Shown: positions 54,470-62,634 of the stretch, one piece after another
How positions within the stretch are numbered: the first letter of the stretch is position 1
How the letters are laid out: each line of letters starts with the position of its first letter
NCBI RefSeq assembly: GCF_029338255.1
Contig: NZ_CP119787.1
Coordinates: 744,001-808,000, forward strand
DNA length: 64,000 nt
Origin: Haloarcula halobia
GTDB taxonomy: Archaea; Halobacteriota; Halobacteria; Halobacteriales; Haloarculaceae
Direction of reading: 5' to 3'
Made by a program: the position numbers and the translations under genes
Notes under the pieces: generated by a model
Told to the model about the DNA's origin: nothing
Seen by the model: only the letters and a program-made list of their open reading frames with translations
The model's database searches: none

Positions 54470-55538
54470 GAGGGTGTCATAGAAGAGTTCTCACACCGTG
54501 ATCACGGTACTTCCTGGATTATCTCCGCGTTCGTAGTTGGTGATTGCGACGACGAGACGAAGACACAACGCGAGAAACACCTGTGCTCGCGCGTGGACAC
54601 GGCCTCGGGCGTGCGTTCGCCCGAGGCCGCAGTCCTTCACTGATTCGTTAGTTCGCTCGACTCCTGTGCGGCGATTGTACGTCTCGTCTAGCGTCGATTG
54701 CTTCAGCCGTACATCCTCGCTGTGTTCGGTGATGCGGTCTTCGACTCTGTACTCGATATCTTTCGGCTCGTCGGTGTTTCGCGCGTTGTACGGGGCGACT
54801 GGCACGACCCCTGCGGCCAGCAGGCGGTCGTGCCAGTCGAGTGTGTCGTAGGCACTGTCACCGACCATCCACATCGGCTTGGCGACGGCGAGCGCGTCAC
54901 ACGTGACGCGCATCGCCGTCTCCTCTGGTGCTTGCTTACTCTCGGTGAACTCTGCTGCAATTGGGATCTTTGCCCCGGTCGAAACGATCGTGCAGCCGTA
55001 TCCGTGGTAGTACTCTTCGGCGGTTGGATCGTAGCACTTCGACGCGTCTTGATCGGCTGGCAACGCCCTGATATCCGTTGAATCGATGCAGTAGGTCAAG
55101 TCGAGCAGGCCGCGGCGGGCGGCCTGCTCGACGAGGTTGTCGAAGACATCGTCAACAACGTGTTCGAGGTCGGTGAGAAAGCGATCGACCGCGTCTCTCG
55201 ACGGCGGTCGATCGAAGCCACAGCTCAACCAGACAACCGTGTTCCGAAGCTCTCGTTCAACGGGACGGATGCCGTAGATATCGTGGTAGTAACAATGGAG
55301 GAACCCACGCATCATCTCTGGTGGTTCGTGCTCTCGTGTTCGCCCCGTCTGCGCCGGGGCGAACACGTCGAACTCTTCGAGAAACTCGAAGGAGAGATGC
55401 TCAAACAGCGCTAACGTCTCGGTCTCCGCGACATTGAAAAACGTCTCTACCGAAGGATCATCTTGCAGGGTCGCTGAGGCCATACCATCTCAGCATTCAC
55501 CCTGCTCTTTGGTGTGGTAATCGTTCTATGACACCCTC
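54470..55538 (-). mobile_element. Complete insertion sequence, IS5/IS4-type DDE
   Basis: 1069 bp bounded by perfect 15-bp inverted repeats GAGGGTGTCATAGAA (54470-54484 and complement 55524-55538) and flanked by an 8-bp direct duplication GGTATGTC (54462-54469, 55539-55546). Encodes one DDE transposase. Intact ends, open frame and perfect duplication indicate recent transposition. Exact IS name not assigned. Confidence 0.95.
54491..55483 (-). CDS. IS transposase (DDE_Tnp_1 type)
   Basis: 330 residues. DDE catalytic region visible: CIDSTDIRALP (first Asp), VGDSAYD (second Asp) and YNRRTGVERTNESVKD, the Y-2x-R-3x-E-6x-K signature with the catalytic Glu. A helical N-terminal region precedes it. 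Fills most of the IS; the start (ATG 55483) lies 41 bp inside the right end. Confidence 0.93.
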   Translation of the reverse strand: MASATLQDDPSVETFFNVAETETLALFEHLSFEFLEEFDVFAPAQTGRTREHEPPEMMRGFLHCYYHDIYGIRPVERELRNTVVWLSCGFDRPPSRDAVDRFLTDLEHVVDDVFDNLVEQAARRGLLDLTYCIDSTDIRALPADQDASKCYDPTAEEYYHGYGCTIVSTGAKIPIAAEFTESKQAPEETAMRVTCDALAVAKPMWMVGDSAYDTLDWHDRLLAAGVVPVAPYNARNTDEPKDIEYRVEDRITEHSEDVRLKQSTLDETYNRRTGVERTNESVKDCGLGRTHARGRVHARAQVFLALCLRLVVAITNYERGDNPGSTVITV

Positions 55539-55546
55539 GGTATGTC
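55539..55546. repeat. Target-site duplication, right copy
   Basis: GGTATGTC immediately outside the right inverted repeat of the IS ending at 55538. Confidence 0.93.
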
Positions 55547-55600
55547 GGTTAGATTAACAGCCAAGCCGGGACCGATGGTATGAGAGACCGACCATTGCGG

Positions 55601-56086
55601 TCAGCAGAGACACTCGTGACGTACTCGACTCCCGTCAACCAGGTCTCGATGCATCTCCGTAGCGAGTTCGTGCATCGCCTCTGCTTGCGCCTCGGTAGCA
55701 ATTCCGAGTCGGTAGTACGTTTTCGTCCGGTTTTGGTTCCACAGTTCGGCTAGTCGCTCCCCAAATGCATCATCATAGAGTCCGACCTCTGCACCTCGCT
55801 TGTAGAGTCTCCGGTGACTGCTGATTACTTCGGAAGCCTCCATTGCGCCGTCGTGGATCAGTCGGAACTGGATTGTCCGCTCGATCGCCACGAATGATGA
55901 CTCAATGACGACCGTATAGTAGCCGTCGTCAAGGAGACGAGACGCAGCTGCCAGAAGTCGACACGCCCGACGTAACTGTACGAGTTCGGCCTCCTCGACA
56001 TCGAGCCCCTCTTCGACGTTCCGGGGCGCTTGCTCGAAGCTACGCTCGGAAGCCTCGAGTGCGTTGACGACGGAGTTATTCTCCAT
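55601..56086 (-). CDS. HEPN-domain protein (partner of MNT)
   Basis: 161 residues, all-helical. Motif R120-T-K-T-Y-Y125 (RX4Y) near the C-terminal third fits the HEPN RNase or toxin-like consensus. It overlaps the nucleotidyltransferase gene by 11 nt, the standard order of MNT-HEPN toxin-antitoxin modules, in which HEPN is the toxin and the MNT protein AMPylates and silences it. ATG 56086 is preferred over a longer frame that runs inside the partner gene. Confidence 0.85.
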   Translation of the reverse strand: MENNSVVNALEASERSFEQAPRNVEEGLDVEEAELVQLRRACRLLAAASRLLDDGYYTVVIESSFVAIERTIQFRLIHDGAMEASEVISSHRRLYKRGAEVGLYDDAFGERLAELWNQNRTKTYYRLGIATEAQAEAMHELATEMHRDLVDGSRVRHECLC

Positions 56087-56744
56087 TCGCGTACACCTCC
56101 CTACGAATATCGGAGAGTTGCTCAGACCGGACAAGTATGAGTCCCTCGTCGAACTGCTGCCGTAGCCTATCGCCGATCCGTTTCGCGCTTTCGGTTGATT
56201 CAACGAGGACTTCGAAGTTGTAGCGGTCACCTACAAACTTCGTTTGCTGGAGAGTGCTCACAATCGACTGGACAGTTCGGCGAGCCTTTGTCTTGTCATC
56301 CTCAACGAAGACGAGAATGTCGATGTCACTCGCGCGATCTGCCGTGCCTCGTGCGACGCTGCCAAAGAGAAGCACACCAACTAAATCATCAACTTCTGCC
56401 TGAACCCTGTCGACAAAGGCTCTGATGGGCTTGTGAAATTCAGACTGGGGGATAGATAAGACTGGATCAGGTTTCGTGAGCCGGTCACGATGGATACTCA
56501 CGTACTGCTTACGGCCTTCTTGCCGCGTTTGGACAGTACCGAGTTGTTTGAGCAGTTTGACGGCCTTTGAGACGGTCGCCTGATTTCCGTCGACCATCTC
56601 AGCCAACTGCCCAATAGTGAATTCGTCATACGGCTCCTCAATCAACCGCGACAGCACGTCTTGCATCGCCTGATACCGAAAGACGCGCTCATCGGGAAAC
56701 GGATACTCCAGAGCGAGTGTTGTCGTCTCTTTCCTATTGGGCAT
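56076..56744 (-). CDS. HTH-MNT nucleotidyltransferase (antitoxin-like)
   Basis: 222 residues. Residues about 20-85: winged helix (FTIGQLAEMVDGNQATVSKAV). Residues about 105-220: minimal nucleotidyltransferase with G128-S129-(10)-D140-x-D142 (GSVARGTADRASDID). Combining DNA-binding and transferase domains suggests it both represses the operon and modifies the HEPN partner. A perfect 15-bp palindrome sits at the predicted transcription start, 4-18 nt before ATG 56744. Confidence 0.88.
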   Translation of the reverse strand: MPNRKETTTLALEYPFPDERVFRYQAMQDVLSRLIEEPYDEFTIGQLAEMVDGNQATVSKAVKLLKQLGTVQTRQEGRKQYVSIHRDRLTKPDPVLSIPQSEFHKPIRAFVDRVQAEVDDLVGVLLFGSVARGTADRASDIDILVFVEDDKTKARRTVQSIVSTLQQTKFVGDRYNFEVLVESTESAKRIGDRLRQQFDEGLILVRSEQLSDIRREVYANGE

Positions 56745-56747
56745 ACT

Positions 56748-56762
56748 ATTCCTATTAGGAAT
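56748..56762. promoter_or_regulatory. Palindromic operator of the MNT-HEPN operon
   Basis: ATTCCTA-T-TAGGAAT, perfect 7-bp arms, overlapping the expected transcription start; a half-site TTCCTATT recurs at 56731-56738 inside the first codons. TATA-like GTATAAAG at 56769-56776. A likely binding site for the winged-helix domain of the nucleotidyltransferase. Confidence 0.65.
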
Positions 56763-56942
56763 GGTTCCGTATAAAGCCTCCTCCCTGAGGCTTAGGTGGA
56801 ACCCTTAGAGACAGACATGAATCGCGTGCAAGATACAGAGGATCAAGTCAGCACGGCGCTCACCTTCATTCCACGCTCTCTCGAACGAATCGGCTGCTCA
56901 CTGCGTGTGCAAACCTCGCAAACGTCAGTCAGTTCTTAGAAC

Positions 56943-57137
56943 CTACGAGTTCGGTGAACCAGAGCGACGATTCAGGATAATTTCGCCAGAGAACATGGTT
57001 ATCCCGGCCAATATTAGAAGCACCCCGATGACGACCCAGTACGAGATAGTACAGGCGTTACACCCGTTGTAATAGACGACGGCTCTGTTGAAATCCTTTT
57101 GCACAGACACTATGCTCAGAGTAAATAGTCGATACAT
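56943..57137 (-). CDS. Small single-pass membrane protein
   Basis: 64 residues, with a CNACTISYW segment and one strong membrane helix (WVVIGVLLILAGITMF). An ATG at 57137 follows a GTTTATAA box (about 57168-57173), which supports transcription; TTG 57140 is the alternative start. No family recognised. Divergent from the next small membrane protein with about 80 bp between. Confidence 0.45.
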   Translation of the reverse strand: MYRLFTLSIVSVQKDFNRAVVYYNGCNACTISYWVVIGVLLILAGITMFSGEIILNRRSGSPNS

Positions 57138-57183
57138 CAATTGTGCGAATGAAACAGTTGGCTCATGTTATAAACTGGAACAA

Positions 57184-57191
57184 ATATTAAA
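57184..57191 (+). promoter_or_regulatory. TATA box of small membrane protein 57216
   Basis: ATATTAAA centred about 28 nt before ATG 57216; leaderless spacing. Confidence 0.55.
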
Positions 57192-57215
57192 TAACAGACG
57201 GTTTTTGTTCTGTAC

Positions 57216-57506
57216 ATGACTCGTGTAGTATTCCGTGACCTGCTTGCGAGGCGAGAATCGCTAGCAGGTCTATTCTTTCTTGGTGCGCTACTAATACCGG
57301 TCGGACTTGTGATTTTTAATGCTGGAAGAACGGTCATGAAATGCTCTCCTGGATCGACGGGGCTGCCGGGAATCGAGGAGGTATACGGAGGGATTTTGGT
57401 CGTGACGGATGGCTGTAATCTATATGAAATACCGTTTCTTAGCCTCTTTGGAGTTGTCTTAATGGTTTTAATCCTTGGGTTCGTTGTGGTACGTGGCGTC
57501 AAATGA
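57216..57506 (+). CDS. Small two-pass membrane protein
   Basis: 96 residues: membrane helices at about 15-36 (SLAGLFFLGALLIPVGLVIF) and 73-93 (LSLFGVVLMVLILGFVVV), with a two-Cys loop (MKCSPG, DGCNLY) between. The loop would face outside if the N-terminus is inside. GC content is lower than the chromosome average, like the whole mobile patch. Function unknown; the promoter supports it being real. Confidence 0.6.
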   Translation: MTRVVFRDLLARRESLAGLFFLGALLIPVGLVIFNAGRTVMKCSPGSTGLPGIEEVYGGILVVTDGCNLYEIPFLSLFGVVLMVLILGFVVVRGVK

Positions 57507-57593
57507 CGACGTGTGGCTTATTTACGGACACCACTACTACTTCTCCCCTCAATAGCGTCAACAATTCCTCTATTAACACCCTATATCTGCCAA

Positions 57594-57841
57594 TTAGAGT
57601 GATCGGTCGATGTTGTGAGAGAGACAGGCAACGACCAGTTCACGAAACTGCTTCCACCAGTGCCGTGAGCGGACGAATGCGCCGTATTTTCGCTTGAGGC
57701 GAGAGTTCACCGTTTCGTTCTGACTGCGCTGACCGTAGAGATCGTCATCCAGCCGAACATTCCACGCCCTGTGAAGTGCCGAGAACTCTCGGTGTTTGAT
57801 AAGCGGACGAAGATTCTCCTCACGGGCTAACGCCCGAATCT
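57594..57841 (-). pseudogene. C-terminal transposase remnant (DDE)
   Basis: A peptide of about 80 residues with QNETVNSRLKRKYGAFVRSR and WKQFRELVVACLSHNID, matching the C-terminal end (E-6x-K region) of an IS5-type transposase unlike the one at 54491. It stops where the ISH6-like inverted repeat begins at 57842-57845. The N-terminal two thirds are not found on the other side of that element. Confidence 0.7.
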
Positions 57842-59295
57842 TTTGGTCGCGTCGCAAAGCGGTCTAGAGTTTGCCTCTGGTGCTCTCAATTGAGAGGTCA
57901 CAGCTCATTGCTGTTTTGGTCGATCGCTGGAGCAGTTCGTCGAGGAACGATTGGTAGTGCTCTGGATCAGCGTACTTCACCAGCCGAAGCTGGAGTATCG
58001 CCTCTAATCCCTCCGTTGTCCAGCGCATCCACTGGTTCTTGCACCGTTTGCTGACCTCCCCCATCAACCGTTCGACGGGGTTCGAGGTCCACGGCACCTC
58101 GAACCCCTCGACAGCCTGATCGGCAAACGTCACGATTGACGGCAGCCACCGCCGAAGATACCCCGCCGCCTTCTCTGACCCGTACTGATCCAACTGCCAC
58201 GCTGTCTTCTCGATACGCTCGGTCGTTCGCGCGATCCGTTCGCGGATCGCCGCGAACTCCTCGTCTGGACGGTGTTTAGCGACCGAGTTCTTCAGATGGA
58301 ACACCTCGTCGATCACCTCCGAGACGATCTCGTTCCGCCGATCCAAGGAGAACACGCCGTCGTCCCAAAGGTTGTAATCAAGCGTCCGACCGACGTGGAC
58401 GAGATCGAGTTGGTGATTACGATTTTCGTCGGTAAATGCCGTGACGATACCCTCATCAGCGTCACTGACGACCGTCGCGTCGTCAGTGACTGCGTCGATG
58501 TCTTCGAGTTCGGCGGCTGTTTCGTCCCAGTCAGCGTTGACCGAGAGATCCAGCAGGGAGCGCGACTCCTCGGCAGTATCTTCGCCGAGCGTGGCCTGGA
58601 CGGAGTGGTACGAGCGGTCGTCGTCTTGACTGTGGCACTTCGTGCCGTCAGGAATAACAGCGTCAGCGTCTGTGTCAGCGACACAGTCTGAAAGGAACTG
58701 CTTGAGCTTGCTGCCGTATTCTCTGGCGCGGCGGTTGATGGTGGTCGGCGACGGCATCTCCGGGAGGATGCCATCGCCGTGGTCAGCAGCATCCCGATAG
58801 CTGAGCGAGGTGGCGAGATCGACGCTTTTGGCGGCGATGTCCTGCTGATAGCGGTTTTGCCCGTCGAAGTCGAGAACGTCTTCGACGGGGCGGAAGTAGC
58901 TGGGTTCGTCGTGGTCAGCGGCGGTATCTTCGACGTAGTGAAGGTCGAAGTCGTGTTCACCGGCGGTTGTGACGGCTGTACGGGTGTCGGTACCAGCTCG
59001 TTGGAAGCGTCGGTCACCGTTGCCAGTAGCGTGTTTCTCACCACAGAGCGCCTCGACGCGGCTCGCGTCGAGGCTCTCGACCAGTCCTTCGAGAAGAACT
59101 GATTCGACGTTCTGGTCGGTGATGAACTCGGCGAGCGTGGCGAGCGGTACCGTTTTGTCCTCGTCGATGCTAATCGTCAACCGCACGTCGATTGTGGCGT
59201 GCATGGGACACCTCTTGGGTGGACACCAGAGGCGTCCCGTTCCTCACGGGAGCCAGTTGCTACTGAACTCTAGAGGACTTTGCGACGCGACCAAA
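57842..59295 (-). mobile_element. ISH6-like insertion sequence
   Basis: About 1450 bp with imperfect terminal inverted repeats (left TTTGGTCGCGTCGCAAAG onward, right complement 59266-59295; about 27 of 30 match). It encodes a single long transposase. Length and one-ORF layout fit the haloarchaeal ISH6 family, which makes 8-bp duplications. No matching duplication is present here (57834-57841 against 59296-59303). Confidence 0.8.
57864..59204 (-). CDS. ISH6-family transposase
   Basis: 446 residues, uninterrupted. Contains DGTKCHSQDDD, VVSDADEGI and the C-terminal WTSNPVERLMGEVSKRCKNQW with a likely catalytic Glu. Domain layout and length match the transposase of ISH6, a family restricted to haloarchaea. 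The gene spans most of the element. Whether it is active is unknown. Confidence 0.85.
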   Translation of the reverse strand: MHATIDVRLTISIDEDKTVPLATLAEFITDQNVESVLLEGLVESLDASRVEALCGEKHATGNGDRRFQRAGTDTRTAVTTAGEHDFDLHYVEDTAADHDEPSYFRPVEDVLDFDGQNRYQQDIAAKSVDLATSLSYRDAADHGDGILPEMPSPTTINRRAREYGSKLKQFLSDCVADTDADAVIPDGTKCHSQDDDRSYHSVQATLGEDTAEESRSLLDLSVNADWDETAAELEDIDAVTDDATVVSDADEGIVTAFTDENRNHQLDLVHVGRTLDYNLWDDGVFSLDRRNEIVSEVIDEVFHLKNSVAKHRPDEEFAAIRERIARTTERIEKTAWQLDQYGSEKAAGYLRRWLPSIVTFADQAVEGFEVPWTSNPVERLMGEVSKRCKNQWMRWTTEGLEAILQLRLVKYADPEHYQSFLDELLQRSTKTAMSCDLSIESTRGKL

Positions 59296-59454
59296 TCCTT
59301 GGACTCCAATACCTTGGAAGCCAGAACCAGCCGATGGGGGACACCCTGCCACTTCACATTGGAGTGTGATTCCGGTTGCAATCCCGATTAGTGTGGAAAG
59401 GGCACCGATGCCAATGATACCGAGGCCGTACTGGCCAAGACGCCGCAAGGTCAT
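59260..59454 (-). CDS. Small membrane protein, truncated by the ISH6-like element
   Basis: 64 residues as read: GLGIIGIGALSTLIGIATGI membrane helix, then CEVAGCPP with two Cys, then GFQGIGVQGF, after which the frame enters the terminal repeat of the IS at 59295. The true C-terminus is therefore lost. Two-Cys loop resembles the loops in the small membrane proteins at 56943 and 57216, but similarity is weak. Confidence 0.4.
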   Translation of the reverse strand: MTLRRLGQYGLGIIGIGALSTLIGIATGITLQCEVAGCPPSAGSGFQGIGVQGFGRVAKSSRVQ

Positions 59455-60115
59455 GTCTCAATGATAGTGAACCTCTTGAAAGGCCTTGCGGGCACAAAAT
59501 CAAACGCAATAACCTGAACTCCTCACTAACCAGATTGTTATTTCCAACCGCTGGACTGACCGAATCAGACGACCCCGATTCTCGGTTTGCGACGTGCAAG
59601 ACTCGCGCGCTGTATTCAGCACGTCTGTCGAATCATCTCAACAATCGGAGTCTTCGAAATGCTCCACTGACATTCAACACGAACAGCTGGTTCCACACCA
59701 GCGCACAAATCTATTAATAGAAAATGTGTCTCAGCGGGGGTAACATTTCGTCATCGCCACCACTGATGAGTAACCTGCCGATGGTGAAAAACTCGTTCAT
59801 CGAACGATTGCGTGAACTGCGCTCCCATCTTCTGCGAGGTCGGCCTGCCCTGTTCAGCTATCTGGGTCTGTACCGTTCGAGCTGTCGCTGCGTGTTCCCG
59901 GATGTCTGGTACGTCGCTGCCCTCGTCGCGACGCTGGGGAGCCTCGACAATCATGGGGGACGTAGATCGGTGACGATGGCTCCCTCGCTACGCACGGCTG
60001 GCTCTCTTGGCCAGTCGATGTCCACGGTAGAGGCTAGTAGTATAGCCCGCTTCCGGCAGCGGTATCGACAGATGTAGTGGAATCGTTTCAGTTGGGTGGT
60101 CCCCAACACCGGTGT
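59455..60115. other. Low-GC, gene-poor stretch with remnant repeat
   Basis: No supported gene. 59733-59762 repeats 54281-54310 and encodes, on the minus strand, the ending GDDEMLPPL, so it is probably another decayed C-terminus of the same unknown protein. Codon use is unlike the neighbouring chromosome. Confidence 0.5.
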
Positions 60116-60523
60116 ATGAGTCATCTGCTCCCACAGAAACCACTCGTCGACCGCCCAGATCCGGATTCCCGGATCGTCACCCTCGACGACGAGGATGCCG
60201 ACGAAGTATTTACCACGCTCGGCTCAGATATCAGCCGGGCCGTGCTGGCAGAACTGTATCGAGACCCGGCGACGCAATCGGAACTTGCCGAACGGGTCGA
60301 CACCTCCATCCAGAACGTCGGCTATCACGTCGAGAACCTTCTCGAGGCAAACCTCATTACCGTCGTCGAGCAGTGGTATTCGAAAAAAGGCGTCGAGATG
60401 GACGTCTTCGCTCCGGCTGGGGCCCCGCTGGTCCTTGTCGCCGGCGGTCACGAACGGACCGTCACCGTCGAGACCAACACGACTGCTCCCACGGTAGACA
60501 GGCTGGCGAACGGTGACGACTGA
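60116..60523 (+). CDS. ArsR-like winged-helix regulator
   Basis: 135 residues. Winged helix about 35-95: FTTLGSDISRAVLAELYRD, then SELAERVDTSIQNVGYHVENL and the wing YSKKGVEMDVFAP. A small C-terminal tail. Controls unknown genes. Start ATG 60116 gives MSHLLPQKPLVDRP; the ATG at 60077 would add a poorly conserved leader. Convergent with the HTH gene at 60602. Confidence 0.8.
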   Translation: MSHLLPQKPLVDRPDPDSRIVTLDDEDADEVFTTLGSDISRAVLAELYRDPATQSELAERVDTSIQNVGYHVENLLEANLITVVEQWYSKKGVEMDVFAPAGAPLVLVAGGHERTVTVETNTTAPTVDRLANGDD

Positions 60524-60601
60524 CCCCGCGTCTGGTGGTGAACGAGCAGGACGCTAGCACCCCGCCCCACGCTCTCCCGAACACTGCAACCGTTACCAAC
60601 T

Positions 60602-60991
60602 TCAGTCACCAGCGGCCGATGGCCGCGACCCGGTCGAGGAGTGGCCTCCACCGGCGCCGCTAAACGTCACCGTGAGTCCGTCGACGGTCATCTCCAGGGC
60701 AAGCGATTCGAAGTTCGTTTTGAACACGGTCCGATGATGACCCCTGCCATCGTACTGCATCTCCGTCTCGACGAGTCCTGCCTCCTCGAGGGAATTCAAC
60801 CGTCGATACACCGTCGCCCGGGAGGCGCCACACTCGATAGCGATCTCACGGGCGGGCTTGGCCTCTGTACTGATCATCTCCAGGATCTCCTGTGCGTATG
60901 CTGCGTTGAGTCGCGTGAGAATCTCTCTCGACGGGAGCGTGTCCGTGCCCCTCTCTGAGTCCTCGGTCGCTGTCGTGTGGGTGGCTGACAT
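60602..60991 (-). CDS. HTH transcriptional regulator (TrmB/ArsR-like)
   Basis: 129 residues. Helix-turn-helix: AYAQEILEMIST, then PAREIAIECGASRATVYRRLNSLEEAGLVE, followed by a wing GRGHHRTVFKTNF. The tail is Gly/Ser-rich. Short haloarchaeal one-component regulator; targets may include the divergent 61318 gene, whose start is about 330 bp away. Confidence 0.8.
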   Translation of the reverse strand: MSATHTTATEDSERGTDTLPSREILTRLNAAYAQEILEMISTEAKPAREIAIECGASRATVYRRLNSLEEAGLVETEMQYDGRGHHRTVFKTNFESLALEMTVDGLTVTFSGAGGGHSSTGSRPSAAGD

Positions 60992-61317
60992 CTTCTGCGC
61001 TGAGTAAGACTGTCCCACGACAGCATCCCAAACCTACTGTCAACTGACGTTGTTTCGCCAGGAACCCCCCTGGCTAGTAGTATTGTGTTGTGGCTCTGTG
61101 ACACGGGCTGTGGATCGCCGTCACTGCCACTGCCCGGTGTTGCGGTCAGTGAAACACGGCGCGGGGACTTAGATGCGAGGCGGACCGACCGGAACAGCTG
61201 TATGCGGATCCGTCGGCCCTCCGAACCGCGTCGCCACCTCACACGCCACCTGGACGCATCGATCCCCGGCAGCGCAAGTCACCGCTACTGCTCGAGTCGG
61301 CGAGGGAGTCCAGCGAG
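60992..61317. other. Divergent intergenic region
   Basis: Lies between the HTH gene and the FAD-like gene. It should hold both promoters, but no clean palindrome or TATA box at the right distance was identified for the 61318 start. A TAGTAGTATTGTG stretch near 61075 is the most AT-rich part. Confidence 0.4.
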
Positions 61318-62634
61318 ATGACCGCCGGCCAGTGTCCGGACTCGGCGGCTCCCCCCGCAACTGACGAGGGAGCCGAGCCAGCTACCACGCGGGAGACACA
61401 CACTGCCGACAGCGTCCCGGAGCAAAACTGGTTACTGGAAACCGACGCCAGCGACCCCCGTCGCGATAGACAGGTACTCGTCGTGGGAGATACCGTCGTC
61501 GGGCTCACACTCACCAGCTTGCTCCATCGGCAGGGCTACGATCCCCTCCTCGTGTGCCAGTCCGGTGGCGCTATCGAGTCGCGAGCGACGTTCCTCTCGC
61601 AGCCAGCGTGTCGGGTCCTGGATACGCTCGCGATCGACACAGCCTCGTCCGATAACGGAGTTCCGGTCCAGCGTGTCTCGTTCGCACAGGCCAGCGACTC
61701 GGCGGAACCGTCGTCTGTCAGTTCGGTGTCCAGCGGTCGAGACGATCCAGGCGCAGTCGTCGTGGATACGCGGTGGCTCACAGACGCTCTCGAAGCGACG
61801 CTTCCGGATCGACAGCGCAGCACGGATCGCGCTCTCGCCACGCTCTCGGCACGAGACGATGGGTTGGAAGTCGCGTTCGAGGATGGCATCACCGAGTGGT
61901 TCGACGTGCTCGTCGATGCCACTCTCGACGGCGTGGCGCATCGTCTGACACGCACCGGGACGTCAGACCCAGCGACGCTGGCACAGTACGAGGCGGTGGT
62001 CGACACGCGGACAGTCGACTCGCCACAGGTTCGGGAGGTCTGGTATTCGAACGCTGTCGCACAACGACTCCCCGTCGCCGGCGGCGCGGAAACACTCGTC
62101 CGTCTCACGATCCCTCGGACACCAGTTGCTTCGACCTCGCCCGGCGAGGTCTTCCACGCCCTGATCGACGAGGGCGTCCCCGGGACCCGGATCGACCTCC
62201 CCCCAGCGGATGAGTGGGAGTCGACGATGGTTCGACAGTGCGTCGACTGTGGCGACAGCGACCGGATACGGTGGGGAACCGATCGGGTAGTGGCCTGTGG
62301 CACAGCGGCCTATCCGACGGTGCCAGCGACCGGGTTTTCGCCCTGGTTCGGCATCGAGAGTGGTCTCGGATTTCTCTCCGAACTGATTCGCGAGACCCGC
62401 CCGGTGTCGGACGTGATCGATGCGTACACGCGCCAGCGCTCCCAGCGGCTCGGCGCGCTTCGACGGACAGTCCGAGAGACGAGGGAAGACCACGCGTACC
62501 CGGCCCTGGAATCGGCCCCGACGGTACTGGAGCGGGTCGCTGAACTCCGACAACTGACGCTGGGCTCGTTCCTCGACAGTCGGCTCCGGGCGATCCAGTC
62601 GGACGGAGCCAGCCCCGCTGATCAGTCCCGGTAG
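61318..62634 (+). CDS. FAD-dependent-oxidoreductase-like protein, degenerate
   Basis: 438 residues. The Rossmann start VLVVGDTVVGLTLTSLLHRQG matches class A flavoprotein monooxygenases, but reads G-D-T-V-V-G instead of GxGxxG. The second FAD contact GDAAH is CGTAAYP here, so the conserved Asp and His are lost. It may bind FAD poorly or serve as a sensor or scaffold. Neighbours are three regulators, not pathway genes. A 45-residue non-conserved acidic N-terminus precedes the fold. Confidence 0.75.
   Translation: MTAGQCPDSAAPPATDEGAEPATTRETHTADSVPEQNWLLETDASDPRRDRQVLVVGDTVVGLTLTSLLHRQGYDPLLVCQSGGAIESRATFLSQPACRVLDTLAIDTASSDNGVPVQRVSFAQASDSAEPSSVSSVSSGRDDPGAVVVDTRWLTDALEATLPDRQRSTDRALATLSARDDGLEVAFEDGITEWFDVLVDATLDGVAHRLTRTGTSDPATLAQYEAVVDTRTVDSPQVREVWYSNAVAQRLPVAGGAETLVRLTIPRTPVASTSPGEVFHALIDEGVPGTRIDLPPADEWESTMVRQCVDCGDSDRIRWGTDRVVACGTAAYPTVPATGFSPWFGIESGLGFLSELIRETRPVSDVIDAYTRQRSQRLGALRRTVRETREDHAYPALESAPTVLERVAELRQLTLGSFLDSRLRAIQSDGASPADQSR

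Noticed and set aside
59535-59717. 60-codon plus-strand frame in the mobile patch
   Set aside because: No recognisable family and no promoter at the right distance; likely remnant DNA.
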